Below are positions 7,532-16,255 of a stretch of 64,000 bases of DNA, piece by piece; positions within the stretch are counted from its first letter, which is position 1; each line of letters begins with the position of its first letter. Both the position numbers and the translations under genes were made by a program. The notes beneath the pieces were generated by a model. The model did not search any database. It saw only the letters and a program-made list of their open reading frames with translations, and had not been told where the DNA came from. This stretch comes from Geomobilibacter sp964432205. Lineage in GTDB: Bacteria > Desulfobacterota > Desulfuromonadia > Geobacterales > DSM-12255. The stretch is taken from positions 17,069-81,068 of the forward strand of contig CAYSMK010000023.1 of assembly GCA_964432205.1 (NCBI GenBank), read 5' to 3'.

Positions 7532-9049
7532 GGCGTCTATCCTCGGGAAAAGGGGTGCGGCCTTGGTGATGGCCGTTCCCGGCGGGAGTGATCCCCAGGC
7601 GAGTCCTGCCGAGGTGACTGGTGTTGTCCAGCCCAGGTAGCCGAGGGCCTTGGCCGCAGTGCCCGGCATGAAGGCGTTCAGGAGGAAGTAGACCAGGCGC
7701 TGGGACTCGATGAGTGAGTACATCACCGTAGCGAGCCGTTCTTTCTGGGCCGGGTCCTTGGCCAGGGTCCAGGGGGCAGTTTCGTCGATGTACTTGTTGC
7801 CGGCCGATACCACCTCCCAGATGGTCTGCAGCGCCTTACTGAATGCCTGCTCATCCATGTTGGCAGCCACTTGGGCGACCATTGCCTCGCTTTTCTCCCG
7901 ATAGGCCAGGTCCACGGTGCTCGGTTCGCCGTAAGAAGGCAGGATACCGTCGAAGTATTTGTTCACCATGGCCGTGGAGCGGTTGAGCAGGTTCCCCAGG
8001 TCGTTGGCCAGGTCCGAGTTGATCCGGTTGACCAGGGCCGCGTGGGAGAAATCGCCGTCCAGGCCGAACGGCACCTCCCTGAGGAGGAAGTAGCGGACCG
8101 CGTCGACGCCGTAGCGGTCGATGAGCATGTTCGGCTCCACCACGTTCTGCAGGCTCTTGCTCATCTTCTGTCCTTCCACGGTCCACCAGCCGTGGGCAAA
8201 GACCTTTTTAGGTACCGGCAGGCCGGCCGCCATAAGAAAGGTCGGCCAATAGACCGCATGGAAGCGGAGGATGTCCTTGCCGATCAGGTGGACGTCGACC
8301 GGCCAGTAGTCGGCGAAGTTTCCACTCTCATCGGGATAGCCCAGGGCGGTGATGTAGTTGGTCAGGGCGTCGAACCAGACGTAGATGATGTGCCGGTCGT
8401 TTCCCGGTACCGGAATCCCCCAGTTGAAGGAGGTCCGGGAGACCGAGAGGTCGCGGAGACCTTCTTTCACGAAGGCGACGATCTCGTTCTTGCGGCTTTT
8501 GGGCTGGATGAAGTCCGGATTGGCTTCGATGTGGGCCAGGAGCTTTTCCTGGTATTTGCTCATCCGGAAGAAGTACGACTCTTCCTTAAGCTTCTCCACC
8601 GGACGGTTGCAGTCGGGACATTTGCCGTCCATCAACTGGGTCTCGGTCCAGAAGGTTTCGCACGGGGTACAGTACCAGTCCTCGTATTCGTCCAGGTAGA
8701 TATCCCCGGCATTCATGACCTTTTCGAAAAAGTGGGCGACCCCTTTCTTGTGCCGCTCCTGGGTGGTGCGGATGAAATCGGTGTAGTCGATGTCCAGCTT
8801 TTCCCACAGGGCCTGGAACCGCTTGACCACCCGGTCGGCCAGCTCCAGAGGGGTCTCGCCGGCCGCGTTGGCCGCTTTTTCCACCTTCTGGCCATGTTCG
8901 TCGGTGCCGGTCAGGAAAAAGACATCAAAGCCGCACATCCGCTTGTAGCGGGCCAGCACATCCGCGGCCAGGGTGGTGTAGGCATGGCCGATATGGGGGA
9001 CATCATTGACGTAATAGATGGGGGTGGTGATATAGTAGCGGCGGCTCAT
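7514..9049 (-). CDS. metG: Methionyl-tRNA synthetase
   Basis: 511 residues. Class I synthetase with the HIGH-type motif VPHIGHAYT (about residues 17-25), a zinc-binding insert (CTPCETFWTETQLMDG then CPDCNRP) and KMSKSLQN. It charges tRNA-Met. It is the short form without the C-terminal tRNA-binding EMAP-like domain found in some MetG proteins. The start overlaps the preceding PSP1 gene by 4 bases (ATGA), so translation is coupled. The C-terminal VTGDW is written in the intergenic repeat. Confidence 0.96.
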   Translation of the reverse strand: MSRRYYITTPIYYVNDVPHIGHAYTTLAADVLARYKRMCGFDVFFLTGTDEHGQKVEKAANAAGETPLELADRVVKRFQALWEKLDIDYTDFIRTTQERHKKGVAHFFEKVMNAGDIYLDEYEDWYCTPCETFWTETQLMDGKCPDCNRPVEKLKEESYFFRMSKYQEKLLAHIEANPDFIQPKSRKNEIVAFVKEGLRDLSVSRTSFNWGIPVPGNDRHIIYVWFDALTNYITALGYPDESGNFADYWPVDVHLIGKDILRFHAVYWPTFLMAAGLPVPKKVFAHGWWTVEGQKMSKSLQNVVEPNMLIDRYGVDAVRYFLLREVPFGLDGDFSHAALVNRINSDLANDLGNLLNRSTAMVNKYFDGILPSYGEPSTVDLAYREKSEAMVAQVAANMDEQAFSKALQTIWEVVSAGNKYIDETAPWTLAKDPAQKERLATVMYSLIESQRLVYFLLNAFMPGTAAKALGYLGWTTPVTSAGLAWGSLPPGTAITKAAPLFPRIDAVTGDW

Positions 9050-10017
9050 GGTTTCTCCTTTTTCTCCCGCTGGTCACGGTTGCGGCGTCCCCGGTTTTGA
9101 GGGCGTCCGGAGCCCTGCTTTTCTCCTTTTCCCCTCTCTTCACGCTGGTTGCGGTTCTGCCCGCCCTGTTCGGCGGGTTGCGTGCGGGGGGGAGGCTGTG
9201 GTGCGGCGGTCTCGGTTATCTGTTCCCCGGACATGTCGTCCAACCGGCAGTGCACCTCCCGGTTGTCATCGGTTCTGAGGGTGAAGGATCGGTTGAGGAT
9301 ATCCAGCTTGGTGACTTCGCCGGAAACGTTGCCGCACTGAAAATGCTTGCCGCACTTGGGCATTCCCTTGCGCAGGTTGCAGTAGGTATCGAACTCGTAT
9401 CCCAGGCAGCAGAGGAGCCGGCCGCACTGGCCGGAGATCTTGGTCGGATTGAGGGCCAGGTTCTGTTCCTTGGCCATTTTTACCGAAACGGGAGCGAAAT
9501 CCCTGAGGAAGGAGCAGCAGCAGAGTTCCCGGCCACAGATGCCGATCCCCCCCACCAGTTTCGCTTCGTCCCGCACGCCGATCTGACGCATCTCGATCCG
9601 GGTGTGGAACTGGTGGGCCAGATCTTTCACCAGTTCCCGGAAATCGACCCGCCCTTCGGCCGTGAAGTAGAAGATGGCCTTGCTGCCGTCGTACAGGTAC
9701 TCCACCTTGACCAGCTTCATATCCATGGCCCGTTCCTGGATCTTGGCTATGCAGAAGTCGGCGGCCTCTTTTTCGCGGGTTGCATTGCGGGCCGCGGCGG
9801 CAAGGTCGTCCGGTGTGACCAGCCTGAGAATCTGCTTGAGCCCGTCCGGCACTAGTTCCGGCGGATACTCACGGGGCGGGGTCACCACGGCGGCGATGCT
9901 CTTTCCCCGTTCGGTTTCGACGATGACCCGGTCGCCGGGGGCCAGCTCAAGGGAGCCGGCATCAAAATCATACAGCTTGTCGGCTGTATGGAATTGGACT
10001 TTTACGATTCTTGACAA
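9046..10017 (-). CDS. PSP1/RicT-like (YaaT) regulatory protein
   Basis: About 323 residues. It has the PSP1 C-terminal domain core with the Cys-rich motif GGIGICGRELCCCSFL and CGRLLCCLGYE, and a further CGKHFQCG, which in RicT of Bacillus takes part in an Fe-S-binding complex. The last ~50 residues are a basic, low-complexity tail (Arg/Gln/Lys/Gly rich) that may bind RNA. The TTG at 10017 (LSRIVKV) is chosen because GGAGG at 10022-10026 sits just before it; the TTG at 10029 would place that site inside the gene. It lies between holB and metG. Confidence 0.85.
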   Translation of the reverse strand: MSRIVKVQFHTADKLYDFDAGSLELAPGDRVIVETERGKSIAAVVTPPREYPPELVPDGLKQILRLVTPDDLAAAARNATREKEAADFCIAKIQERAMDMKLVKVEYLYDGSKAIFYFTAEGRVDFRELVKDLAHQFHTRIEMRQIGVRDEAKLVGGIGICGRELCCCSFLRDFAPVSVKMAKEQNLALNPTKISGQCGRLLCCLGYEFDTYCNLRKGMPKCGKHFQCGNVSGEVTKLDILNRSFTLRTDDNREVHCRLDDMSGEQITETAAPQPPPRTQPAEQGGQNRNQREERGKGEKQGSGRPQNRGRRNRDQREKKEKP

Positions 10018-10037
10018 TGTTTCCTCCAAGTACTGCG

Positions 10038-10106
10038 GTTCAACGTTCTAGGTTCAAGGTTCAAGGTTCAAGGTATTATAACTTGGAACGTTGAACATTG
10101 AACCGG
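10038..10106. repeat. GTTCAAG heptamer repeat with inverted arm
   Basis: Three to four GTTCAAG words (10052-10073) face AACTTGGAACGTTGAACATTGAACC. The element fills the gap between holB and the PSP1 gene. Confidence 0.75.
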
Positions 10107-10107
10107 T

Positions 10108-11073
10108 TTATGCTGCCAGATTGATGAGCAGCCGGTCAATGGCCAGGCGCGTATTGACGTTTCGCTGCAGCGCCTGACGGGTTTCCATGATCCGCTCCAG
10201 CCGGGTGGTAACCCCGGCGGTCGTCGAACGACCGGCAATGTCGGTCAGGAGCGGGATAAGGTCCTGGTTTGTCACCTCACCGCTGCCGGCGAGCATCAGC
10301 AGCACGTCGCGGTAAAAGCTGGCCAGAAGGTCGAGCAGCCTGGGCAGACGCTCCTTGTCGGCTGAGAGGTGCTCGGCCGTGGTGAACAGGGTTGCCATGT
10401 CTTTCAGGGTGAGGGTCGTGACGCTCCGGCACAGGGGTTCCCGGCCGGCCAGCATATCCCCGTCGCTGAGCGAGAGGGCCTGGGTGAGGCTGCCGTCGGC
10501 AAGGGTTGCGGCAACCGCCGCGGTTTCGCGCGCAATCCCCTGACGACAGAGGGCTTCCTCAATGGTCTGGGTTGCCAGCCCCTGGAAGTTGACCTGCTGG
10601 CAGCGGGAGACAATGGTCGGCAGAACTGCGGCCGGGTTGTTGCTCACCAGGATCATGATGGCGTTGCCCGGAGGCTCTTCCAGGGTCTTCAGGAGCGCAT
10701 TGGCCGCTGCCGGGTGGAAACGGTCGGCGCCGTCGATGATACATGCCTTGCGGGGCGCCTCGTAGGGGCGGAGCGACATCTCCCGCTGCAGGGTGCGTAC
10801 CTGCTCGATCTTTATGTAGGTGCCGTCCGGCTCGATACCGTGAAGGTCCGGGTGGGAGCCGGCAGCCAGTTTCCGGCAGGTCGGACAGGCAGCGCAGGCG
10901 TCCGTTGCTCCGCTGTTGCAAAAGAGGGTGCTGACGAATGCCCTGGCCACGGTCCGCTTGCCGCAGCCGTCAGGGCCGCAGAAGAGATAGGCGTGGGCCA
11001 CTTTGCCCGAGGCGATGACCCGCTGCAGCAGGGTGACCGTCGCGGTGTGACCGACGATGTCGCTGAAGGTCAC
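10108..11073 (-). CDS. holB: DNA polymerase III delta' subunit
   Basis: 321 residues from a GTG that overlaps the tmk stop by 4 bases (GTGA). Clamp-loader AAA+ subunit: FSDIVGHTATVTLLQRVI, P-loop-like CGPDGCGKRTVA, a four-Cys zinc module (CNSGATDACAACPTC), NALLKTLEEPPGNAI and the SRC sensor-1 motif in IVSRCQQV. The Walker A is nearly canonical. It is the second gene of tmk-holB-PSP1-metG, the common bacterial tmk-holB order. Confidence 0.93.
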   Translation of the reverse strand: MTFSDIVGHTATVTLLQRVIASGKVAHAYLFCGPDGCGKRTVARAFVSTLFCNSGATDACAACPTCRKLAAGSHPDLHGIEPDGTYIKIEQVRTLQREMSLRPYEAPRKACIIDGADRFHPAAANALLKTLEEPPGNAIMILVSNNPAAVLPTIVSRCQQVNFQGLATQTIEEALCRQGIARETAAVAATLADGSLTQALSLSDGDMLAGREPLCRSVTTLTLKDMATLFTTAEHLSADKERLPRLLDLLASFYRDVLLMLAGSGEVTNQDLIPLLTDIAGRSTTAGVTTRLERIMETRQALQRNVNTRLAIDRLLINLAA

Positions 11074-11732
11074 GGCCTGCCCCCGGTAAGGCGTGCCGAT
11101 GCCAGGGAAAAGAGCTCTGCGGCGGTTTCCTCTCTGCCGCGGCTGGCGTCGACCGTCACGAAACGCCGCGTCTCCTGGCGGGCCAGGGTCAGGTACCCCT
11201 CGCGCACCCGCTCGTGGAACTGGCGCGCCTCCTGTTCGAAACGCTCCTCTTTTGGTTCTCCGGCAGTCCCGCTGCGGCTGTCGTTTCTCGCAATGGCCCG
11301 GCTGAGGCCGATTTCCACCGGGCAATCCAGCAAAATGGTAAGATCCGGGGTCGCCCCGGCAGAGGCGAGCCGGTTCAACTGGCCGATGATTGCCTGATCC
11401 AGGCCGCGGCCGTAGCCTTGATAGGCGAGGGTGGCGTCGGTGAAACGGTCGCAGAGCACGGTCCGGCCGGCGGCCAGGGCCGGGGAAATGACCTCCTGCA
11501 CATGCTGGGCGCGAGCCGCCGCATAGAGGAGGAGCTCGGCGAGCGGGACCATGGCCCTGTTGCCGGCATCCAGGAGGATGGCCCGCACCTGGTCGGCAAT
11601 GGGGCACCCCCCGGGTTCGCGGGTGAGGAGAACGGCGTGTCCCGCAGCCTCCAGGCGCTCGGCCAGGAGTCTGATCTGGGTGGTCTTGCCGCACCCTTCG
11701 ATCCCCTCAAAGGTTATGAACAGGCCTGTCAT
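11070..11732 (-). CDS. tmk: Thymidylate kinase
   Basis: 220 residues. P-loop FEGIEGCGKTTQ at residues 8-19, the DR(F/Y) motif in LCDRFTDATLAYQG, TREPGG, and the lid arginines around LSRAIARNDSRSG. It phosphorylates dTMP to dTDP. AAGGAG precedes the ATG. First gene of the minus-strand operon that continues into holB, the PSP1 gene and metG, all joined by short overlaps or a small gap. Confidence 0.96.
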   Translation of the reverse strand: MTGLFITFEGIEGCGKTTQIRLLAERLEAAGHAVLLTREPGGCPIADQVRAILLDAGNRAMVPLAELLLYAAARAQHVQEVISPALAAGRTVLCDRFTDATLAYQGYGRGLDQAIIGQLNRLASAGATPDLTILLDCPVEIGLSRAIARNDSRSGTAGEPKEERFEQEARQFHERVREGYLTLARQETRRFVTVDASRGREETAAELFSLASARLTGGRP

Positions 11733-11818
11733 GGCTCTCCTTGCCCTGTAAAACTGAAAGTATAGAGGAAGGGGGCGCGATTAATCAAGCTGAAAATCCC
11801 CTCAACAGGCCATATCTA

Positions 11819-11847
11819 TTGATAAAATGGGCTACTTTGCGTATAGT
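11819..11847 (+). promoter_or_regulatory. Sigma-70-type promoter for rnc
   Basis: TTGATA, 17 bases, TATAGT. The predicted start point (about 11854) is within two or three bases of the rnc ATG, implying a leaderless or nearly leaderless message. Confidence 0.6.
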
Positions 11848-11855
11848 GCCGGGTC

Positions 11856-12569
11856 ATGGATGATACCGTTTCCCGGCAACTGGTCGAACTGCAGTCGGTC
11901 ATCGGTCACCGCTTCGCCCGTCCCGCCCTGCTGGTCGAGGCCATGACCCACCGCTCCTTTGTTAACGAGAACCCGGCTGGGCATGAGACGGACAACCAGC
12001 GTCTCGAATTTTTTGGCGACGCGATCCTCGATTTCAGTGTGAGCAGCCTCCTTTTCCGTCGCTTTCCCGCGAGCCGGGAAGGCGAGTTGACCCGCCTCAG
12101 GGCGCGGCTGGTGGATGAGGAAAATCTGGCCCGGATGGCTGCGCATATCGGCCTAGGCGCCTGTCTGCGTCTGGGACGCGGTGAGGAGCGGGACAATGGC
12201 CGCAGCAAGCCGTCACTCCTCGCCGACGCCTATGAAGCGCTCTTGGCTGCCGTTTATCTGGATGGTGGCATGCCGGCCGTTGAAACGCTGATCTGTGCCC
12301 AGTTCGCGCCGCTTCTGGAGCAGGCCGCGCTGACCGGGCTGCGGGACGATTACAAGACTATGCTCCAGGAACTGGCCCAGAACCTTTTCGGAGTGCCGCC
12401 GACGTACCGGGTGACCGGGGAGAGCGGACCTCCCCATCAGCGGACATATGTCGTGGCGGCCATTATCGGCGAAGAGACGGTCGGCATCGGCGAGGGCCGG
12501 AGCAAGAAGGGGGCTGAGCAGGCAGCGGCGAGGAGTGCGCTGGAGAAGCTTAAAGAACGCGAAGAGTGA
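11856..12569 (+). CDS. rnc: Ribonuclease III
   Basis: 237 residues. The signature NQRLEFFGDAILD carries the catalytic acidic residues, with the second acidic site in LLADAYEALLAAVYLDGG. A double-stranded RNA-binding domain follows (GESGPPHQRTYVVAAIIG to GRSKKGAEQAAARSAL). It processes rRNA and structured mRNA. No ribosome site is visible upstream, in line with the promoter lying directly against the ATG. The C-terminus EREE is at the start of a GAAGAGTG repeat. The rnc-era linkage common in bacteria is kept, with one gene in between. Confidence 0.95.
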   Translation: MDDTVSRQLVELQSVIGHRFARPALLVEAMTHRSFVNENPAGHETDNQRLEFFGDAILDFSVSSLLFRRFPASREGELTRLRARLVDEENLARMAAHIGLGACLRLGRGEERDNGRSKPSLLADAYEALLAAVYLDGGMPAVETLICAQFAPLLEQAALTGLRDDYKTMLQELAQNLFGVPPTYRVTGESGPPHQRTYVVAAIIGEETVGIGEGRSKKGAEQAAARSALEKLKEREE

Positions 12570-12622
12570 AATGTGAAGAGTGAAAAGAACAATTCGAGGC
12601 ATCTGCCACGCTTCACACCTCT
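12557..12622. repeat. GAAGAGTGA heptamer-like repeat with inverted arm
   Basis: GAAGAGTGAAATGTGAAGAGTGA at the end of rnc faces CACGCTTCACACCTCTCC. It is a degenerate member of the heptamer family. Confidence 0.45.
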
Positions 12623-12637
12623 CCAGGTTTCTGTTTC

Positions 12638-13693
12638 GTGAAAACGCCCATTGTCCCATTTTTCATCCCCCATCACGGCTGCCCGCATCGGTGCGTGTTC
12701 TGCAATCAACAGACCCAGACCGGGGCAGGGGCGCGGCTTCCGGATGCGGCAACGATCCTGGCGACCATTGATGCGTACCGGGCAAGCAGTTGCTGCGATT
12801 CCCCGGAGGTGGCGTACTACGGCGGAACGTTCACCGCCCTGCCCCGCGCAGCGCAGGAAAGGTTCCTCGCGCCCCTCCAGCCCCTGTTGCGGGAGGGGGT
12901 GGTGCGCGCGGTCCGCGTCTCCACCCGTCCCGATGCCATTACTCCGGAGGGGGTGGCGTTTCTGCGCGAGTGCGGGGTAACGACGGTGGAGCTCGGCGTC
13001 CAGTCCATGGACGATGCCGTGCTGGCTGCAGCGGGGAGAGGCCATACGGCGCACGACACCGTTACCGCCAGCCGCATCCTCCGGGAGGCCGGGATGCGGG
13101 TCGGGATGCAACTGCTGCCCGGCCTTCCCGGCGACACCCCGGAGAGTGCCCGGTCGTCACTCACTGAGGTGCTGGCCCTGGGTCCGGACTTTCTCCGGAT
13201 CTATCCGCTGTTGGTGCTGGCCGATACCGAGTTGGCGGAGGCATACCGCTCGGGCGCCTTCTCTCCCTGGTCGCTGGCAGATACGGTGGCACTCTGCAAA
13301 CTGCTTTTGCATCGTAGCGAACAGGCAGGAGTACCGGTGATCCGGGTGGGGGTCCAGGCCTCGGATGAACTGGCCGCGCCGGGAACGATCCTGGCCGGGC
13401 CGTGGCATCCCGCCTTCCGGCAGTTGGTGGAGGGGGAGCGCTGGTTCGACCTGGTTGCCGCTCTGACGGCTGCACTGCCGGCAGCGGCCCGGGTAGAGCT
13501 GTCTGTCCCACCGGGGCGCCTCTCGGATCTCGTTGGGCAGCGAAGGGTCAACGTGGCCCGATGGAGGGAACATCTTGGGATCAGGGTTGTCCGGCCCAGC
13601 GAGGACCCCTCCCTGGGGCCAGGAGAGTGCCTGGTCCGGTGGAAGGGCGGACAGCGGCGGGGCGAGCTGCTGCGGGATCTGGTGTACGAATAG
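12638..13693 (+). CDS. Radical SAM protein, Elp3/HemN-like core
   Basis: 351 residues from a GTG. Near the N-terminus HHGCPHRCVFCNQ has the CxxxCxxC cluster ligands (here with CPHRCVFC), then YYGGTFTALP, STRPDAITPEGV, VELGVQSMDDAVL and GMQLLPGLPGDTPE, the order seen in Elp3-type and oxygen-independent coproporphyrinogen-oxidase-like radical SAM enzymes. The C-terminus has no acetyltransferase domain. The substrate is unknown. It sits between rnc and era, suggesting a link to RNA or ribosome metabolism, but this is inference. Confidence 0.85.
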   Translation: MKTPIVPFFIPHHGCPHRCVFCNQQTQTGAGARLPDAATILATIDAYRASSCCDSPEVAYYGGTFTALPRAAQERFLAPLQPLLREGVVRAVRVSTRPDAITPEGVAFLRECGVTTVELGVQSMDDAVLAAAGRGHTAHDTVTASRILREAGMRVGMQLLPGLPGDTPESARSSLTEVLALGPDFLRIYPLLVLADTELAEAYRSGAFSPWSLADTVALCKLLLHRSEQAGVPVIRVGVQASDELAAPGTILAGPWHPAFRQLVEGERWFDLVAALTAALPAAARVELSVPPGRLSDLVGQRRVNVARWREHLGIRVVRPSEDPSLGPGECLVRWKGGQRRGELLRDLVYE

Positions 13694-13757
13694 AGGTTCA
13701 TCTGAAACAACGGTCGCACGCAGAGACGCAGACCGGTCAGTAATAAGGAGACATACT

Positions 13758-14654
13758 TTGACAGAAGCAACTTTTCGTTCGGGCTTCGCCGCCCTGGTGG
13801 GCCGGCCGAACGTGGGCAAATCGACCCTCCTCAATCAGCTCCTCGGGGAGAAGGTCGTCATTACCTCGGACAAGCCCCAGACGACCCGCAACCGGATTCA
13901 GGGAATCCTGACCACGGACAGCTCCCAGACCGTCTTTGTCGACACGCCGGGGATCCACGTCGCCCGGTCCCGCATCAATCGGATGATGGTGGAGTCGGCC
14001 CTGTCCGCAGTGCGGGACGTGGACGTGGTCCTTTTCCTGGTGGAAGCCGACGCCGAACCGAGCCGGGAGGAGAAGGCCCTGCTGGAGGTCCTGGCCAAGG
14101 CCACGGCGCCGGTGCTGCTGGTGATCAACAAGATCGACCGGGTGGCGAAGGAGACGCTGCTCGCCAGGATAGCGGCCTATGGAGCCGCTCACCCGTTCCG
14201 GGAGATCGTTCCCATCTCTGCCCTGAGCGGCGACGGCGTGGAACTGTTGGCCCGGGTGGTAACCGGTTACCTGCCGCAAGGCCCTCCCTACTTCCCGGAT
14301 GACCAGCTGACCGATGTGCCGGAGCGGTTCATTGTCGCCGAGATGGTCCGGGAGCAGGTCTTCCGTCTGACCCGGGACGAGATCCCTTATGCGGTGGCGG
14401 TAACGGTGGATTCGTTCACGGAGCGGCCGGGTCAGGATCTGGTGGCCATTGCCGCGACCATTCATGTGGAGCGTGACTCCCAGAAAGGGGTCATCATCGG
14501 CCAGCGGGGGGCGATGCTGAAGAAGATTGGCACTAACGCCCGCCGGGAGATCGAGAAGTTTCTGAACAGCCGGGTGTTCCTGGAGTTGTTCGTCAGGGTC
14601 AGCCACGGATGGAGTGAAAGCCCGGGCAAACTGAAGGAATTCGGATACGAGTGA
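13758..14654 (+). CDS. era: GTPase Era
   Basis: 298 residues from the TTG at 13758, which follows AAGGAG at 13745-13750; this gives the usual Era length. G motifs are GRPNVGKST, DTPGIH and NKID, followed by a C-terminal KH domain with GQRGAMLKKIGTNARREIE. Era binds 16S rRNA and assists maturation of the 30S subunit. Earlier in-frame starts near 13533 would overlap the radical SAM gene and lack a ribosome site. Confidence 0.95.
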   Translation: MTEATFRSGFAALVGRPNVGKSTLLNQLLGEKVVITSDKPQTTRNRIQGILTTDSSQTVFVDTPGIHVARSRINRMMVESALSAVRDVDVVLFLVEADAEPSREEKALLEVLAKATAPVLLVINKIDRVAKETLLARIAAYGAAHPFREIVPISALSGDGVELLARVVTGYLPQGPPYFPDDQLTDVPERFIVAEMVREQVFRLTRDEIPYAVAVTVDSFTERPGQDLVAIAATIHVERDSQKGVIIGQRGAMLKKIGTNARREIEKFLNSRVFLELFVRVSHGWSESPGKLKEFGYE

Positions 14655-14659
14655 ACCTC

Positions 14660-14844
14660 AATCCGTGAGGCCGAGCACCCCGTGGAGCGAATGTCCCCGA
14701 GCGCCAGCCGCTGTAGGCGAAATGGAGCAAAGCCGGCCCATCCTGTCTGAGCCCGTTAGGGCGAGTTGATGGGCCGGCGCGAAATGAGCCGTACAGCGTC
14801 GGTGCGAGCGGGATGCCGAGCGGAGCGCTCGGCCCTTGCGGATT
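14660..14844. repeat. 185-base imperfect palindrome between era and der (MITE-like)
   Basis: Paired blocks run from outside in: AATCCG/CGGATT (14660/14839), GGCCGAGC/GCTCGGCC (14669/14827), CGCTGTA/TACAGCG (14709/14792), GCCGGCCCATC/GATGGGCCGGC (14732/14768) and GCCC/GGGC around GTTA (14751/14759). Nothing in it looks coding. It may be a non-autonomous mobile element or a structured RNA, and would strongly fold in any era-der transcript. Confidence 0.65.
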
Positions 14845-14864
14845 CACATGAAAGAGAGCATGGC

Positions 14865-16190
14865 ATGAAACCAGTTGTAGCAATAGTCGGCAGGCCCAAT
14901 GTGGGGAAATCTACCCTTTTCAATCGTCTGCTTGGACACCGTAAGGCAATCGTGGACGACCAGCCGGGGGTGACGCGGGACCGGAACTACGGTACCGTCA
15001 AACGGTATGAGGTGCCGTTCACCCTGGTAGACACCGGCGGGTTCGAGCCGGTCAGCAACGACCGCCTGTTGCAGCAGATGCGGGAGCAGTCCCAGTTGGC
15101 CATGGAAGAGGCCGATGTGGTTCTCTTCGTCATGGATGGCCGCGAAGGGCTGACCGTTGCCGACCGGGAGGTGGCGAACATGCTCCGCCGCCTGGATAAG
15201 CCGGTCTTCTTCGTGGTGAACAAGGTGGATGGCGATAAGCAGGAAAACCTGGCCGCCGAATTCTACGCCCTGGGTGTGGCTCAGCTGTACACCATTGCGG
15301 CCGAGCACAACCGGGGGGTGGGTGACCTGATGGAGGACGTGGTGGCGGCCTTCCCCAGCCGTCCTGCCGTTGACGAGGACGACGCCGTGACGAAGATCGC
15401 CGTGGTGGGGCGGCCCAATGTGGGTAAGTCGTCCCTGGTGAACCGGCTCGTCGGTTTCGAGCGGAGCGTGGCCAACCCCGTTGCGGGGACGACGCGGGAC
15501 TCCATCGACACCGTTTTTACCTGGCACGGCAAACGTCATCTGCTGATCGATACGGCAGGCATCCGGCGCAAGGGACGGGTCAGTCAGAAGATCGAGACCT
15601 ACAGTGTCGTGGACGCCCTGCGCAGCCTCGATCGGGCCGATGTGGCCCTGATCGTGCTCAACGCCGAGGAGGGGATTACCGAGCAGGATACCAAGATCGC
15701 CGGCTACGCATATGAGGCCGGGCGCGGCTGCATTTTCGTGGTGAACAAATGGGATACCCTGGCCAAGGACAACAAAACGGTCGGCGCTTTTATCGACAAA
15801 ATCAGAACGGAATTTAAATATCTGCCATTCGCTCCGATACTCTTTCTATCGGCCAAGACCGGCCAGCGGATCAACACGGTGATGGAAACGGTGACACAGG
15901 TGATGGCCGAGTATACCAAACGGGTCTCCACCGGCGACCTGAACCGACTCCTCAAGGAGGCGGTGGAAGAACATCACCCGCCGCTCCACCAGGCGCGGCG
16001 GGTCAAGTTCTACTACGTCACCCAGACCGCGACCCGGCCGCCGGCTTTTGTGTTCTTTACTAACCAGCCCGAGGGGATACACTTTTCCTACGAACGCTAT
16101 CTGCTGAACAAACTGCGGGAGCGGTTCGGTTTCTCCGGAACCCCGCTCAGGATCATCTTCCGGGGACGGGACCAGGAAAAGAGACGATGA
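14865..16190 (+). CDS. der: GTPase Der (EngA)
   Basis: 441 residues. Two tandem GTPase domains: the first with GRPNVGKSTLF, DTGGFEP and NKVD, the second with GRPNVGKSSLV, DTAGIRRKG and NKWD, followed by a KH-like C-terminal domain ending in FSGTPLRIIFRGR. It acts in 50S subunit assembly. The ATG at 14865 begins MKPVVAIVGRPNVGKST as in homologues; an in-frame ATG at 14766 lies inside the palindrome and is rejected. Era and Der are neighbours here. Confidence 0.95.
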   Translation: MKPVVAIVGRPNVGKSTLFNRLLGHRKAIVDDQPGVTRDRNYGTVKRYEVPFTLVDTGGFEPVSNDRLLQQMREQSQLAMEEADVVLFVMDGREGLTVADREVANMLRRLDKPVFFVVNKVDGDKQENLAAEFYALGVAQLYTIAAEHNRGVGDLMEDVVAAFPSRPAVDEDDAVTKIAVVGRPNVGKSSLVNRLVGFERSVANPVAGTTRDSIDTVFTWHGKRHLLIDTAGIRRKGRVSQKIETYSVVDALRSLDRADVALIVLNAEEGITEQDTKIAGYAYEAGRGCIFVVNKWDTLAKDNKTVGAFIDKIRTEFKYLPFAPILFLSAKTGQRINTVMETVTQVMAEYTKRVSTGDLNRLLKEAVEEHHPPLHQARRVKFYYVTQTATRPPAFVFFTNQPEGIHFSYERYLLNKLRERFGFSGTPLRIIFRGRDQEKRR

Positions 16191-16255
16191 GAGCCGGTGC
16201 GGGCGCGAATGAACGGGACGGAGTTGAATAATGTCATTTCCCGCAGGAAACGGCC

